Below are positions 17,481 through 25,202 of a DNA stretch of 64,000 nucleotides, in pieces; positions within the stretch are counted from its first letter, which is position 1, and each line of letters begins with the position of its first letter. The DNA is taken from NCBI RefSeq assembly GCF_025823185.1, contig NZ_JACKVK010000011.1, forward strand, positions 682,516-746,515, read 5' to 3'. The notes under the pieces are model-generated. The model searched no databases. It had not been told where the DNA came from and saw only the letters and a program-made list of their open reading frames with translations. The translations under genes and the position numbers were made by a program. This stretch comes from Mycobacterium yunnanensis (GTDB lineage: Bacteria > Actinomycetota > Actinomycetes > Mycobacteriales > Mycobacteriaceae).

Positions 17481-17851
17481 CACCCCACCGCCCGCAGGTG
17501 GGTGATCTCCGGTGTCGGGCCACGCCCGATCCGGACACCGACCACGTCGATGCGCATCGTCGACCAGCCGCGGTCCTGGTCGGCCAACCACACCCCGGCC
17601 AGGCGGCGCAACCGCCGCAGCTTCTGCGGGGTCACCGCCTGCTCGACACCCCCGAACCGGTCGGTGGTGCGCGTCTTGACCTCGACGAAGACCACCGCCC
17701 CGGCGGCGGGGTCGGTGACGATCACGTCCAGCTCGCCGTAGCGGCACCGCCAGTTGCGGGTCAGCACCTGCAGCCCGTGCGCGATCAGGTAGTCGACCGC
17801 GAGCTGCTCACCGAGAGCGCCGAGTTGGGCGCGGGTCCACGTTTCCGTCAT
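17480..17851 (-). CDS. UPF0102/YraN family nuclease-fold protein
   Basis: About 123 residues from the ATG at 17851 (MTETWTRAQLGALGEQLA). A GTG 18 codons further upstream would add a low-complexity extension and is less likely. The restriction-endonuclease-like fold is seen as Glu in LGEQLAVDYL, RYGELDVIVTD (the Asp of the PD motif) and VVFVEVKTRT (E-x-K). It corresponds to M. tuberculosis Rv2898c. Function is unknown beyond a predicted Holliday-junction-resolvase-like fold. First gene of the yraN–comM–dprA operon. Confidence 0.88.
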   Translation of the reverse strand: MTETWTRAQLGALGEQLAVDYLIAHGLQVLTRNWRCRYGELDVIVTDPAAGAVVFVEVKTRTTDRFGGVEQAVTPQKLRRLRRLAGVWLADQDRGWSTMRIDVVGVRIGRGPTPEITHLRAVG

Positions 17852-17938
17852 GCCCACACCGTGCGGGACCGCACCGACAGCCGAGCCCGTCGCCGGGCAC
17901 GTCATCCACAGACGCCCGTTCGTCCACAGGCGCGGCGC

Positions 17939-18469
17939 CTAGAAGCTGGAGAAGTCGGGGACCTCGATGCCGTAGGCGGCGTTCTCCTCGGGGCTGGCGA
18001 GCACGTAGCCGTATTCGTGGGACTTGGCGACGAAGTTCGCGATCTCCTCGGCCGTGGGGGGAGCCATGTCGTCGGTCACGGGTCGGCCCGTCTCCTCGAA
18101 GAATCGCCCGAGGCGCGGGGTGGTGACGATCAGGTCCACGGCAGGTTCGTCGGTGACGTTGCGGTGCGAGTGCCAGGCCCGACCCGGGACCCGGATGTAG
18201 TCACCGGCGTGGGCGTCCCGCCAGGACAACACCCCGTCGTCGTCGGCGACGAGCACCTGCTGGGTGCCGGAGAGGATGAGGAAGTCCTCGGCGTCGGCGT
18301 GATGGTGAAGCGGCACGGACGATCCCGGCGGGACGACACCGCGCAACACCCAGAATTCGGGTGCCCTGCTGACGATCTGCACCAGCCCGCCGAAGCAGTC
18401 CAGCAACGGGCCCGGCGCCGAATCCGCGAGGGCGGCGAAGATGGCGCTGTGATCGGTGGCGTCGGACAT
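17939..18469 (-). CDS. Cupin-domain protein
   Basis: A 176-residue cytosolic protein with one cupin barrel: motif 1 PLHHHADAEDFLILSG gives a His-x-His pair plus Glu, and motif 2 is seen as RVPGRAWHSHRN about 45 residues later. Together they can hold a metal ion. The C-terminal 50 residues are helical (TAEEIANFVAKSHEYGYVL). The enzymatic role is not recognisable; quercetinase-like, isomerase or signalling cupins share this layout. It stands alone, separated by about 90 nt from yraN and by about 195 nt from the divergent lipoprotein gene, in which I see no other signals. Confidence 0.75.
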   Translation of the reverse strand: MSDATDHSAIFAALADSAPGPLLDCFGGLVQIVSRAPEFWVLRGVVPPGSSVPLHHHADAEDFLILSGTQQVLVADDDGVLSWRDAHAGDYIRVPGRAWHSHRNVTDEPAVDLIVTTPRLGRFFEETGRPVTDDMAPPTAEEIANFVAKSHEYGYVLASPEENAAYGIEVPDFSSF

Positions 18470-18665
18470 GTCGCTCCCAGGTGGTCGTGACCCGGTCGGG
18501 TCGATGATCGGTCACAGGGGGAAACGTGCGACGGACGGCGAGTCATTACGCGTCGTCGACGGTGGCCTCGGTTGAACCGCGAGTGGGAATTCCATGGCGA
18601 AAACCAGCTGAAAACGCCGCAGGATTCACACTCGGCGCGCGGCGGGTCCCTACGACCGCCGTGCC

Positions 18666-19292
18666 ATGATGTGCGCCATGGCGAGCCGACCGCACCACCG
18701 GGCACTCTTGTCCGCACTCCCCCTCGCCGTGGCCGCGCTGACGGCAGTGGCCTGCGACTCCGGCACCGTGGTCAACACCGACGAGCCCCGGCCCACCACC
18801 GAGACCAGCACCACCCCGCCGCCCCCGCTGGCGAACCGGCCCACCAACGACGCACTCGTCAACGCATTCGACTACGCCGCACCTGGGGCCGACGGGCAGA
18901 CCGCCTACTACTTCACCAGCCCCAGCAAGCGGTGGGACTGTGCGATCGTGCCGCGCGTCGCCGCGGGCTGCCAATCCTCGACCGGGTCGACGATTCCGAT
19001 CACGGGCGCCCCAGACACGGTGACCGGACCCGACGGATCCGAGGCCGCGCCCAACGCCATCCAGGTGGGCCGACTCGGCGACGCGGGATTCGCCACGCTG
19101 GCAGCTCCGGGGTACTCGCCAGATCCCGGCCCCGCCACGGTCCTGCCCTTCGGCAAGGTGCTGATCGTCTCCGGCTTTCGGTGCAACGTGCAGGAGGCGA
19201 CCGGGATTTCGTGCGCCAGTGAGGTGTCGGGCAACGGATTCACCTTCAGCGCAGACGCTTTCACGCTGCAGTACACCGATCTGCCCGCCTAG
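18666..19292 (+). CDS. Predicted lipoprotein of unknown function
   Basis: About 208 residues. A basic n-region (RPHHR), hydrophobic stretch and the lipobox TAVAC at about residues 26–30 predict export and diacylglyceryl modification of the Cys. A Thr/Pro-rich linker follows (residues 35–55), then a compact domain with four cysteines (DCAIVPRVAAGCQ and FRCNVQEATGISC), likely two disulfides. This resembles the many small mycobacterial secreted proteins of unknown function. Start could also be the ATG at 18678, which gives a cleaner signal peptide. Its TAG stop and the stop of the convergent aldo-keto reductase use the same CTAG tetranucleotide. Confidence 0.7.
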   Translation: MMCAMASRPHHRALLSALPLAVAALTAVACDSGTVVNTDEPRPTTETSTTPPPPLANRPTNDALVNAFDYAAPGADGQTAYYFTSPSKRWDCAIVPRVAAGCQSSTGSTIPITGAPDTVTGPDGSEAAPNAIQVGRLGDAGFATLAAPGYSPDPGPATVLPFGKVLIVSGFRCNVQEATGISCASEVSGNGFTFSADAFTLQYTDLPA

Positions 19293-20332
19293 GTACTCGC
19301 GAATGCCGGAGGGTTGAGCCGCGCGAACCCTTCCTGCCGGTGGTAGGGGAAGTACGGATACGGCGCCTCGCGCGCGCTGACCGCGTCGAGCCGGGCCACC
19401 TGCTCGGCGCTCAACGCCCACCCCACGGCGCCGAGGTTCTCCGCCAGCTGTGCCGCGTTGCGCGCGCCGACGATGACCGACGACACCGTGGGTCTGCGCA
19501 GCAACCAGTTCAGGGCCACCTGGGGCACGGTTCGGCCGGTCTCGGCGGCGATCGCGTCGAGTTCGTCGACGACCTCGAACAGCAGGGCCTCGTCGACCGG
19601 CGGGCCCGCCTGCGCGGTGGCGTGCAGCCTGCTGGTGTCGGGCAACGGGGTGCCGCGCCGGATGCGCCCCGTCAGACGTCCCCAGCCCAGGGGGCTCCAC
19701 ACCAGGGCGCCCACGCCCTGGTCGGCCGCCAGCGGCATGAGTTCCCACTCGTAGTCGCGCCCGACCAGGGAGTAGTACACCTGGTGCGCGACGTACCGCG
19801 ACCGGTGGGCGGCGTCGGCGGCCGACAGCGACTTCATCAGCTGCCAGCCCGAGAAGTTGGACACCCCGGCGTATCTGATCTTGCCCTGGGCGACGAGCAG
19901 GTCGAGGGTGGCCAGCACCTCGTCGACGGGCACGTGTGCGTCGAAGGCGTGCAGCGAGAACAGGTCGACGTAGTCGGTGCCCAGGCGCCGCAACGCGTTC
20001 TCCACCGCCTCGACCAGGCGCGAGCGCGACGTGCCGGCTTGGCCCGGTCCGGCGCCAAGGGGCAGACCGGCCTTGGTCGAGATCAGCACCCGGTCCCGCC
20101 TGCCCTTCAGCGCGCCTCCGAGCACTTCTTCGGACGCGCCGTCGGAGTAGACGTCGGCAGTGTCGAACAGCGTGATCCCGGCGTCCAGGCACGCGTCGAC
20201 CATGCCTCGGGCCTCGTCGACGTCGACGGTTCCCCACGCGCCGAAGAAGTCGCCCCGGCCCCCGAACGTCGCTGCGCCGAAGCTCAATTCGGAGACGACG
20301 AGTCCCGAATCGCCTACCTGTCGATAGTCCAC
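19289..20332 (-). CDS. Aldo/keto reductase
   Basis: 347 residues from the GTG at 20332, preceded by a good GGAG 5 nt away. The protein is a TIM-barrel NADPH-dependent reductase of the potassium-channel-beta/AKR type: the tetrad is visible as Asp and Tyr in FDTADVYSDG, Lys in LISTKAG and His in LFSLHAFD. Cofactor-binding SVIVGARNAAQLAENL lies near the C-terminus. Divergently transcribed from a TetR regulator across 90 nt that contains a small inverted repeat, so local TetR control is likely. Substrate unknown. Confidence 0.9.
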   Translation of the reverse strand: MDYRQVGDSGLVVSELSFGAATFGGRGDFFGAWGTVDVDEARGMVDACLDAGITLFDTADVYSDGASEEVLGGALKGRRDRVLISTKAGLPLGAGPGQAGTSRSRLVEAVENALRRLGTDYVDLFSLHAFDAHVPVDEVLATLDLLVAQGKIRYAGVSNFSGWQLMKSLSAADAAHRSRYVAHQVYYSLVGRDYEWELMPLAADQGVGALVWSPLGWGRLTGRIRRGTPLPDTSRLHATAQAGPPVDEALLFEVVDELDAIAAETGRTVPQVALNWLLRRPTVSSVIVGARNAAQLAENLGAVGWALSAEQVARLDAVSAREAPYPYFPYHRQEGFARLNPPAFAST

Positions 20333-20360
20333 GTCAACTCCTAAATGAGACGATGTTCCC

Positions 20361-20376
20361 GTTAGCAGACGGTAAC
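20361..20376. promoter_or_regulatory. Candidate TetR operator between the AKR and tetR genes
   Basis: Inverted repeat GTTAGC–AGAC–GGTAAC, matching at 5 of 6 positions across a 4-bp centre, in the middle of the 90-nt divergent spacer. Position and symmetry fit an operator bound by the adjacent TetR protein that would control both genes. Confidence 0.45.
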
Positions 20377-20422
20377 ACCGGATCGAGCTTAATGACACCC
20401 CAGTCCCCTTTACCATGGACTA

Positions 20423-21010
20423 GTGACGACGAGCAGACCCGGCGGACGTACCGCGGCGGTACGGCAGGCGGTCCTGGGCGCGACGGCCGACCTCTTGGTC
20501 GAATCCGGCTTGGAGGGAATGGAATTGGCCGCGGTGGCGCAGCGCGCCGGGGTGGGCAAGTCGACGGTCTATCGGCGCTGGGGATCGGTTCCGGCACTCG
20601 TCGCCGACCTGCTGGTCGACATGGCCGACACCTCGTCACGTCGTCCCGCCACCGGTTCCCTGGAGAACGACCTGCTGGCCGCCGCTCGGCTGATCCGGCG
20701 GACGCTGAACGACGAGCGCCAAGGTCCGCTCTTCAAGGCGGTCATCGCCACCGCGACCTGCGACCCGGCCACCGCCGACGCGCTGGCGACCTTCTACCGC
20801 AAGCGCGTCGACGAGGTGTCGTCCGTCGTCACCGAGGCGGTCGCGCGCGGCGAGGCCCCGGCGGGGGTCGACGGCCGCGAGGTGATCCGCCATTTGTCGG
20901 CGCCGCTGTATTACCGGTTCCTGACCGACACCACCCCGATCACGGCCGCCGACGTCCGTCGTTCGGTGGCGCTGACGATCGCCGGGATGCGCACGGGCGT
21001 CTTCGGCTGA
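20423..21010 (+). CDS. TetR family transcriptional regulator
   Basis: 195 residues from GTG. The N-terminal helix-turn-helix reads LAAVAQRAGVGKSTVYRRWGS (about residues 36–56), the canonical TetR signature. The C-terminal ligand domain (TetR_C of the YRRKR-type, with LIRRTLNDERQGPLF and a final LYYRFLTDTTPIT helix) is typical of actinobacterial repressors. It faces an aldo/keto reductase across a short spacer, suggesting that it represses that gene and itself in response to an unknown ligand. Its TGA is directly followed by the stop of the convergent hemophore-like gene. Confidence 0.88.
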   Translation: MTTSRPGGRTAAVRQAVLGATADLLVESGLEGMELAAVAQRAGVGKSTVYRRWGSVPALVADLLVDMADTSSRRPATGSLENDLLAAARLIRRTLNDERQGPLFKAVIATATCDPATADALATFYRKRVDEVSSVVTEAVARGEAPAGVDGREVIRHLSAPLYYRFLTDTTPITAADVRRSVALTIAGMRTGVFG

Positions 21011-21397
21011 CTACTCGGCCAGCGCCTCGAACAACGACGCCAACTGGCTGGGCGACAGGTCGACGCCGCACTGAGTCTTGACGTCCTTGAGGGGCTGGAC
21101 GATTCGCTGCAGGTCGAGGAACTCGCCGGGGTGGGCCAGGAAGTACCCGCGCACGGACGACCGCGCGACCTCCGGCGGCTGGCTGGCCGCGGCGGTCAGC
21201 ACGTCGTCGGCGGCCGGATGGGCGTCGAGGTAGCCACCCGCCTCGTTCAGCACGCCACTGGCCGTCTGCGCGAACCCGCTGGCCTTGCACGGGACGGCAC
21301 CGGCGACCGGAAGGACGCCGGCTCCGGCGACGACGAGCCCGATTGCACACGCACCGACGAGACCGGTCGCGCCGCGGCGCACGAGGGAGGAGGTCAT
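21011..21397 (-). CDS. Hemophore-related secreted protein
   Basis: A 128-residue exported protein: an Arg-containing start, a hydrophobic core at about residues 10–33 and Ala-x-Ala cleavage near VAGAV. The mature part has two cysteines (PCKASG and TQCGVD) and the pattern GGYLDAHPAADDVLTAA … VRGYFLAHPGEFLDLQRI, which is that of the mycobacterial hemophore-related family (relatives of Rv0203, an extracytoplasmic heme carrier). Heme binding itself is inferred. It lies back-to-back with an iron-type ABC operon and an IdeR-like box, which supports a role in iron or heme acquisition. Confidence 0.8.
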   Translation of the reverse strand: MTSSLVRRGATGLVGACAIGLVVAGAGVLPVAGAVPCKASGFAQTASGVLNEAGGYLDAHPAADDVLTAAASQPPEVARSSVRGYFLAHPGEFLDLQRIVQPLKDVKTQCGVDLSPSQLASLFEALAE

Positions 21398-21504
21398 GGG
21401 TGAGTCCTAACGTGTCGGGCCTGCCGGATTTCAGTCAACGTACAGAACCGGGGACCCGTCGTCCCGGCAACGAAACTTCTCGCCGACCCACCCGGGTATG
21501 TTGC

Positions 21505-21523
21505 TTAGGTAACCCTCACCTCG
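21505..21523. promoter_or_regulatory. IdeR (DtxR-family) box-like sequence upstream of the ABC operon
   Basis: TTAGGTAACCCTCACCTCG matches the IdeR consensus TTAGGTTAGSCTAACCTAA at about 13 of 19 positions, including both outer TTAGGT and ACCT half-sites. It lies about 40–60 nt before the substrate-binding-protein start and about 110 nt before the divergent hemophore-like gene. Iron-loaded IdeR would repress from here. Confidence 0.6.
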
Positions 21524-21567
21524 ACGACGACAGCCGGGCCGCGACCCGGACGGAAGGGATGTACTCG

Positions 21568-22587
21568 ATGCGACCACCCTGGAAGCGGATGGGCGTTCTG
21601 CTCGCCGCGCTCGCGCTCGTCGCGAGCGCGACGGCATGTTCCTCGTCGTCCGACGACTCCGACGGGCTGCTGATCTACAACGCCCAGCACGAGTCGCTGA
21701 CCAAGGAGTGGATCGATGCGTTCACCAAGTCCACCGGCATCAAGGTGACCTACCGCCAGGGCGGCGACACCGAGCTGGGCAACCAGCTGATCGCCGAGGG
21801 CGCCTCGTCACCCGCCGACGTCATCCTCACCGAGAATTCGCCGGCGATGGCCGCGGTGGAGAAGGCCGGCCTGTTCGCCGACGTCGACCCCGCCACCGTG
21901 GCCCAGGTGCCCGCGCAGTACCGGCCCGCCACCAACAAGTGGACGGGCGTCGCCGCGCGCACCACGGTCTTCGCCTACAACACGTCCAAGCTCACCGAGG
22001 CCCAGCTGCCGAAGTCGATCATGGATCTGGAGAAGCCGGAGTGGAAGGGTCGCTGGGGCGCACCGCCGGTCAAGCCGGACTTCCAGGCCATCGTGGCCGC
22101 CATGCTCGACCTCACCGGTGAGCCGGCGACCTCGGCGTGGCTAGCGGGCATGAAGTCGGACGCGGAGATCTTCCAGGACAACATCGCCACACTGCGGGCA
22201 GTCAACGCCGGCGAAGTGGACGGCGGAGTGATCTACCACTACTACTGGTTCCGCGATCAGGCCAAGACCAAGGAGATCAGCGGCAACACCGCCCTGCACT
22301 ACTTCCGCGGCCAGGACCCGGGCGCCTTCGTCTCCATTTCCGGTGGCGGCGTGCTGAATTCGAGCAAGAAGAAGGACCAGGCCCAGAAGTTCCTGGCCTT
22401 CGTCACCAGCAAGGCCGGACAGGAAGTGCTCGAGAAGGGCACGTCGTTCGAATACCCGGTGGCCAGCGGCGTGCCCGCCAACCCCGCGCTGGTACCCCTT
22501 GCCGACCTGCAGGCGCCCGCGGTCAACCCGTCGGACCTCGACGCCAAGAAGGTCACCGACCTGATGACCAAGGCCGGCCTGCTCTAG
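21568..22587 (+). CDS. Iron-type ABC transporter substrate-binding lipoprotein
   Basis: 339 residues from the ATG at 21568; GGAAGG ends 10 nt before it, whereas the ATG at 21559 would have a spacing of only 1 nt. The signal peptide is followed by lipobox SATAC, so the protein is membrane-anchored. The body is a FbpA/FutA-type periplasmic binding fold: LLIYNAQHESLTKEWIDAF, then ADVILTENS, and GGVIYHYYWFRDQ with paired tyrosines of the kind that ligate ferric iron. It would capture ferric iron or a ferric chelate outside the membrane. First gene of an operon with permease, ATPase and a ligase fusion, behind an IdeR-like box. Confidence 0.87.
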   Translation: MRPPWKRMGVLLAALALVASATACSSSSDDSDGLLIYNAQHESLTKEWIDAFTKSTGIKVTYRQGGDTELGNQLIAEGASSPADVILTENSPAMAAVEKAGLFADVDPATVAQVPAQYRPATNKWTGVAARTTVFAYNTSKLTEAQLPKSIMDLEKPEWKGRWGAPPVKPDFQAIVAAMLDLTGEPATSAWLAGMKSDAEIFQDNIATLRAVNAGEVDGGVIYHYYWFRDQAKTKEISGNTALHYFRGQDPGAFVSISGGGVLNSSKKKDQAQKFLAFVTSKAGQEVLEKGTSFEYPVASGVPANPALVPLADLQAPAVNPSDLDAKKVTDLMTKAGLL

Positions 22588-24153
22588 ATGATCACCGACA
22601 CGGCTGCCCGCCCGGCGTCCGTCGACGCCGGGGGCCGCCGTCCCGGGCCTGCGCTCGTCGCCATCGTGGCGGTGCTCGTCGCGGCGACCTTCGTGCCCCT
22701 GGGGTACGTCGCCTGGTCGGTGGTGAGCACCGGGCCCGCCGAGGTCTACGACCTCGTTGCCCGCCCGCGAGTACTCGAATTATTGGTCAACACAGTCGGT
22801 CTCGTTGTCGTGACGGTGCCGCTGTGCGTCGTGCTCGGCGTCGGTGCGGCGTGGTTGGTGGAACGCACCGACGTTCCGGGACGGGCGATGTGGCGACCGC
22901 TGCTGGTGGCACCGCTGGCGGTCCCCGCGTTCGTCAACAGCTACGCCTGGGTCAGCGTCGTGCCGTCGCTGCACGGCTTCTGGGCCGGCGTGCTGGTCGC
23001 GACGACGTCGTACTTTCCCTTCGTCTACGTGCCCGCCTCGGCGACGCTACGCCGCCTGGACCCCGCCATGGAGGAATCGGCGCGCGCGCTCGGCTCCAGC
23101 CCCGCAGGCGCCTTCTGGCGAGTGGTGTTGCCCCAGCTGCGTCTGGCGATCCTCGGTGGCGGGCTGCTCATCGGGGTGCATCTGCTCGCCGAGTACGGTG
23201 CATTTGCGATGTTGCGCTTCCCCACGCTCACCACGGCCATCTTCGAACAGTTCCAGGCCACCTTCGACGGCGCTGCGGGCAGCACGCTGGCCGGCGTGCT
23301 GGTGCTGCTGTGCCTGCTGCTGCTGGCCGCCGAGGCAGGTGCGCGCGGTACCGCCCGATATGCCCGCATCGGCTCGGGCGCCGCCCGGCATGTGTCCCCG
23401 CATCGGCTGGGCGCCAAGACGTTTCCGAGTTGGACCGCGCTGGCCCTGCTGACCGTCCTGGCCCTCGGCGTCCCCACCTGGACCATCGTCCGCTGGCTGT
23501 GGATCGGCGGCTCTGGCGTGTGGAACCTCGGCGAGATCGCCTCGACGACCACCCAGACCGCAGGTCTGGCCGCCGTCGCCGCGGCAGCGACGACGGTGCT
23601 CGCCTTCCCCTTCGCCTGGGTGGCCGTGCGGTACCGCGGTGTCCTCGCCCGGTTCGTCGAGGGCTGCAACTTCGTCACCAGTTCCATGCCCGGAATCGTC
23701 AGCGCCCTGGCCCTGGTCACCGTCGCCATCCGCGTCGTGCCGCCGCTGTACCAAACCGTCACCCTCGTCCTGGCCGCCTACGTCCTGCTGTTCATCCCCC
23801 GCGCCATGGTCAACCTGAGATCCGGCCTGGCGCAGATCCCGCCGGGCATCGAGGAGGCGTCGCGATCCCTCGGGGTGTCCCCCGCCCGCACGTTCCTGCG
23901 TGTCACGCTGCGCCTCACCGCCCCCGCTGCCGCAGCGGGGGCCTCCCTGGTGTTCGTCGCCGTCGCCACCGAGCTGACCGCCACCCTGCTGCTGGCCCCC
24001 ACCGGCACCAACACGCTGGCGATGCGGTTCTGGTCGCTGAGCAGCGAATTGGACTATGCGGCCGCCGCTCCCTACGCCCTGCTGCTCGTCGCGCTGTCGG
24101 TGCCCGTCACGCTCGTCCTGTTTCGTCAGTCGACCCGGGCGGCCGCGCTGTGA
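22588..24153 (+). CDS. Iron-type ABC transporter permease (fused double domain)
   Basis: A 521-residue membrane protein with about 12 hydrophobic segments arranged as two repeated permease halves, as in FbpB/SfuB. Each half has an EAA loop: MEESARALGSSPAGAFWRVVLPQL near residue 160 and IEEASRSLGVSPARTFLRVTLRL near residue 425; these contact the ATPase. Start ATG follows the binding-protein TAG without a gap, and the final TGA overlaps the GTG of the ATPase. A second long open frame on this strand overlaps it but carries no homology. Confidence 0.92.
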   Translation: MITDTAARPASVDAGGRRPGPALVAIVAVLVAATFVPLGYVAWSVVSTGPAEVYDLVARPRVLELLVNTVGLVVVTVPLCVVLGVGAAWLVERTDVPGRAMWRPLLVAPLAVPAFVNSYAWVSVVPSLHGFWAGVLVATTSYFPFVYVPASATLRRLDPAMEESARALGSSPAGAFWRVVLPQLRLAILGGGLLIGVHLLAEYGAFAMLRFPTLTTAIFEQFQATFDGAAGSTLAGVLVLLCLLLLAAEAGARGTARYARIGSGAARHVSPHRLGAKTFPSWTALALLTVLALGVPTWTIVRWLWIGGSGVWNLGEIASTTTQTAGLAAVAAAATTVLAFPFAWVAVRYRGVLARFVEGCNFVTSSMPGIVSALALVTVAIRVVPPLYQTVTLVLAAYVLLFIPRAMVNLRSGLAQIPPGIEEASRSLGVSPARTFLRVTLRLTAPAAAAGASLVFVAVATELTATLLLAPTGTNTLAMRFWSLSSELDYAAAAPYALLLVALSVPVTLVLFRQSTRAAAL

Positions 24154-25202
24154 GCACTCACGCACTCGAGATCACCGGCTTGGCAAAGGGTTTCGACGGT
24201 CAAGGGGTCCTGCACGGCGTCGACCTGTCGGTACGACCCGGCACGGTCACCGCGGTCGTCGGCGCGTCGGGATGCGGCAAGACCACGCTGCTGCGGTTGG
24301 TCGCCGGGTTCGAGACACCCGACGCGGGAAGCATCGCCATCGCCGGCCGCACGGTCGCCGAGGCCGGCCGGTGCGTGCCCGCACACCGCCGCGACGTCGG
24401 GTACGTCGCCCAGGACGGCGCGCTGTTCCCCCACCTGACGGTCGGACAGAACGTCGCCTACGGACTCGAGGGCAGCGCGCGCAGCACGCGCGCCCGGGTT
24501 CACGAACTGCTCGCCACCGTGTCGTTGGACCCGGCGATGGAACGCCGTCGCCCACACCAACTCTCGGGCGGTCAACAACAACGCGTGGCGCTGGCAAGGG
24601 CGCTGGCCCGTGAGCCCGCCCTGATGCTGCTCGACGAGCCGTTCAGCGCGTTGGACACCGGCCTGCGCTCCTCGACCCGTACCGCGGTCGCCCGGCTGCT
24701 CGCCAAGGCAGGAGTGACGACGCTGCTGGTCACCCACGACCAGGAGGAGGCCCTCTCGATCGCCGACCAGGTCGCCGTGATGCGCGACGGCCGCTTCACC
24801 AGGGTCGGTTCACCACGGGAGGTGTACCTCGCGCCCGGGGACGTGTTCACCGCCGAATTCCTCGGTGACTGCGTGCTGCTGCCCGCCACGATCACCGCCG
24901 GAGTGGCCGACTGCGCGCTAGGCCGGGTGCCGGTGCGCGACGGCGCCGCCGACGGCGCGGCAACCCTGGTGCTGCGGCCCGAGCAGCTCGTCGCCACCAC
25001 CGTCGACGACGGCGACCAAGGAGAGCGCCTCGGCACGGTGTCGTCCTCGGAGTTCCGCGGACGCGACGTACTGCTGGTCGTCGACCTCGGTGCTGGCGAG
25101 CCGATCACCGTGCGACAGCACGGAATCGACCCTCCCGGGGTGGACGCCAAGGTGCGCGTCGACGTGGTCGGCACCGCCGCGGTCCTCGACGAGCGGCCGT
25201 GA
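24150..25202 (+). CDS. Iron-type ABC transporter ATP-binding protein
   Basis: 350 residues from GTG. Walker A GASGCGKTT at about residues 38–46, Q-loop in VGYVAQDGALFPHLTV, signature LSGGQQQR at 138–145, Walker B LMLLDEP and H-loop His196 in LLVTHDQEE. A C-terminal TOBE-like regulatory domain (about residues 245–350, VLRPEQL and FRGRDVLLVV) places it with FbpC-type importers. Overlaps the permease stop by 4 nt and the next gene by 4 nt (GTGA), so the whole set is translationally coupled. Confidence 0.92.
   Translation: MSTHALEITGLAKGFDGQGVLHGVDLSVRPGTVTAVVGASGCGKTTLLRLVAGFETPDAGSIAIAGRTVAEAGRCVPAHRRDVGYVAQDGALFPHLTVGQNVAYGLEGSARSTRARVHELLATVSLDPAMERRRPHQLSGGQQQRVALARALAREPALMLLDEPFSALDTGLRSSTRTAVARLLAKAGVTTLLVTHDQEEALSIADQVAVMRDGRFTRVGSPREVYLAPGDVFTAEFLGDCVLLPATITAGVADCALGRVPVRDGAADGAATLVLRPEQLVATTVDDGDQGERLGTVSSSEFRGRDVLLVVDLGAGEPITVRQHGIDPPGVDAKVRVDVVGTAAVLDERP

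Noticed and set aside
22137..24149. A very long plus-strand frame that runs into the ABC ATPase gene
   Set aside because: Only the part from the GTG at 24150 has homology. The upstream 670 codons are the permease gene read out of frame.
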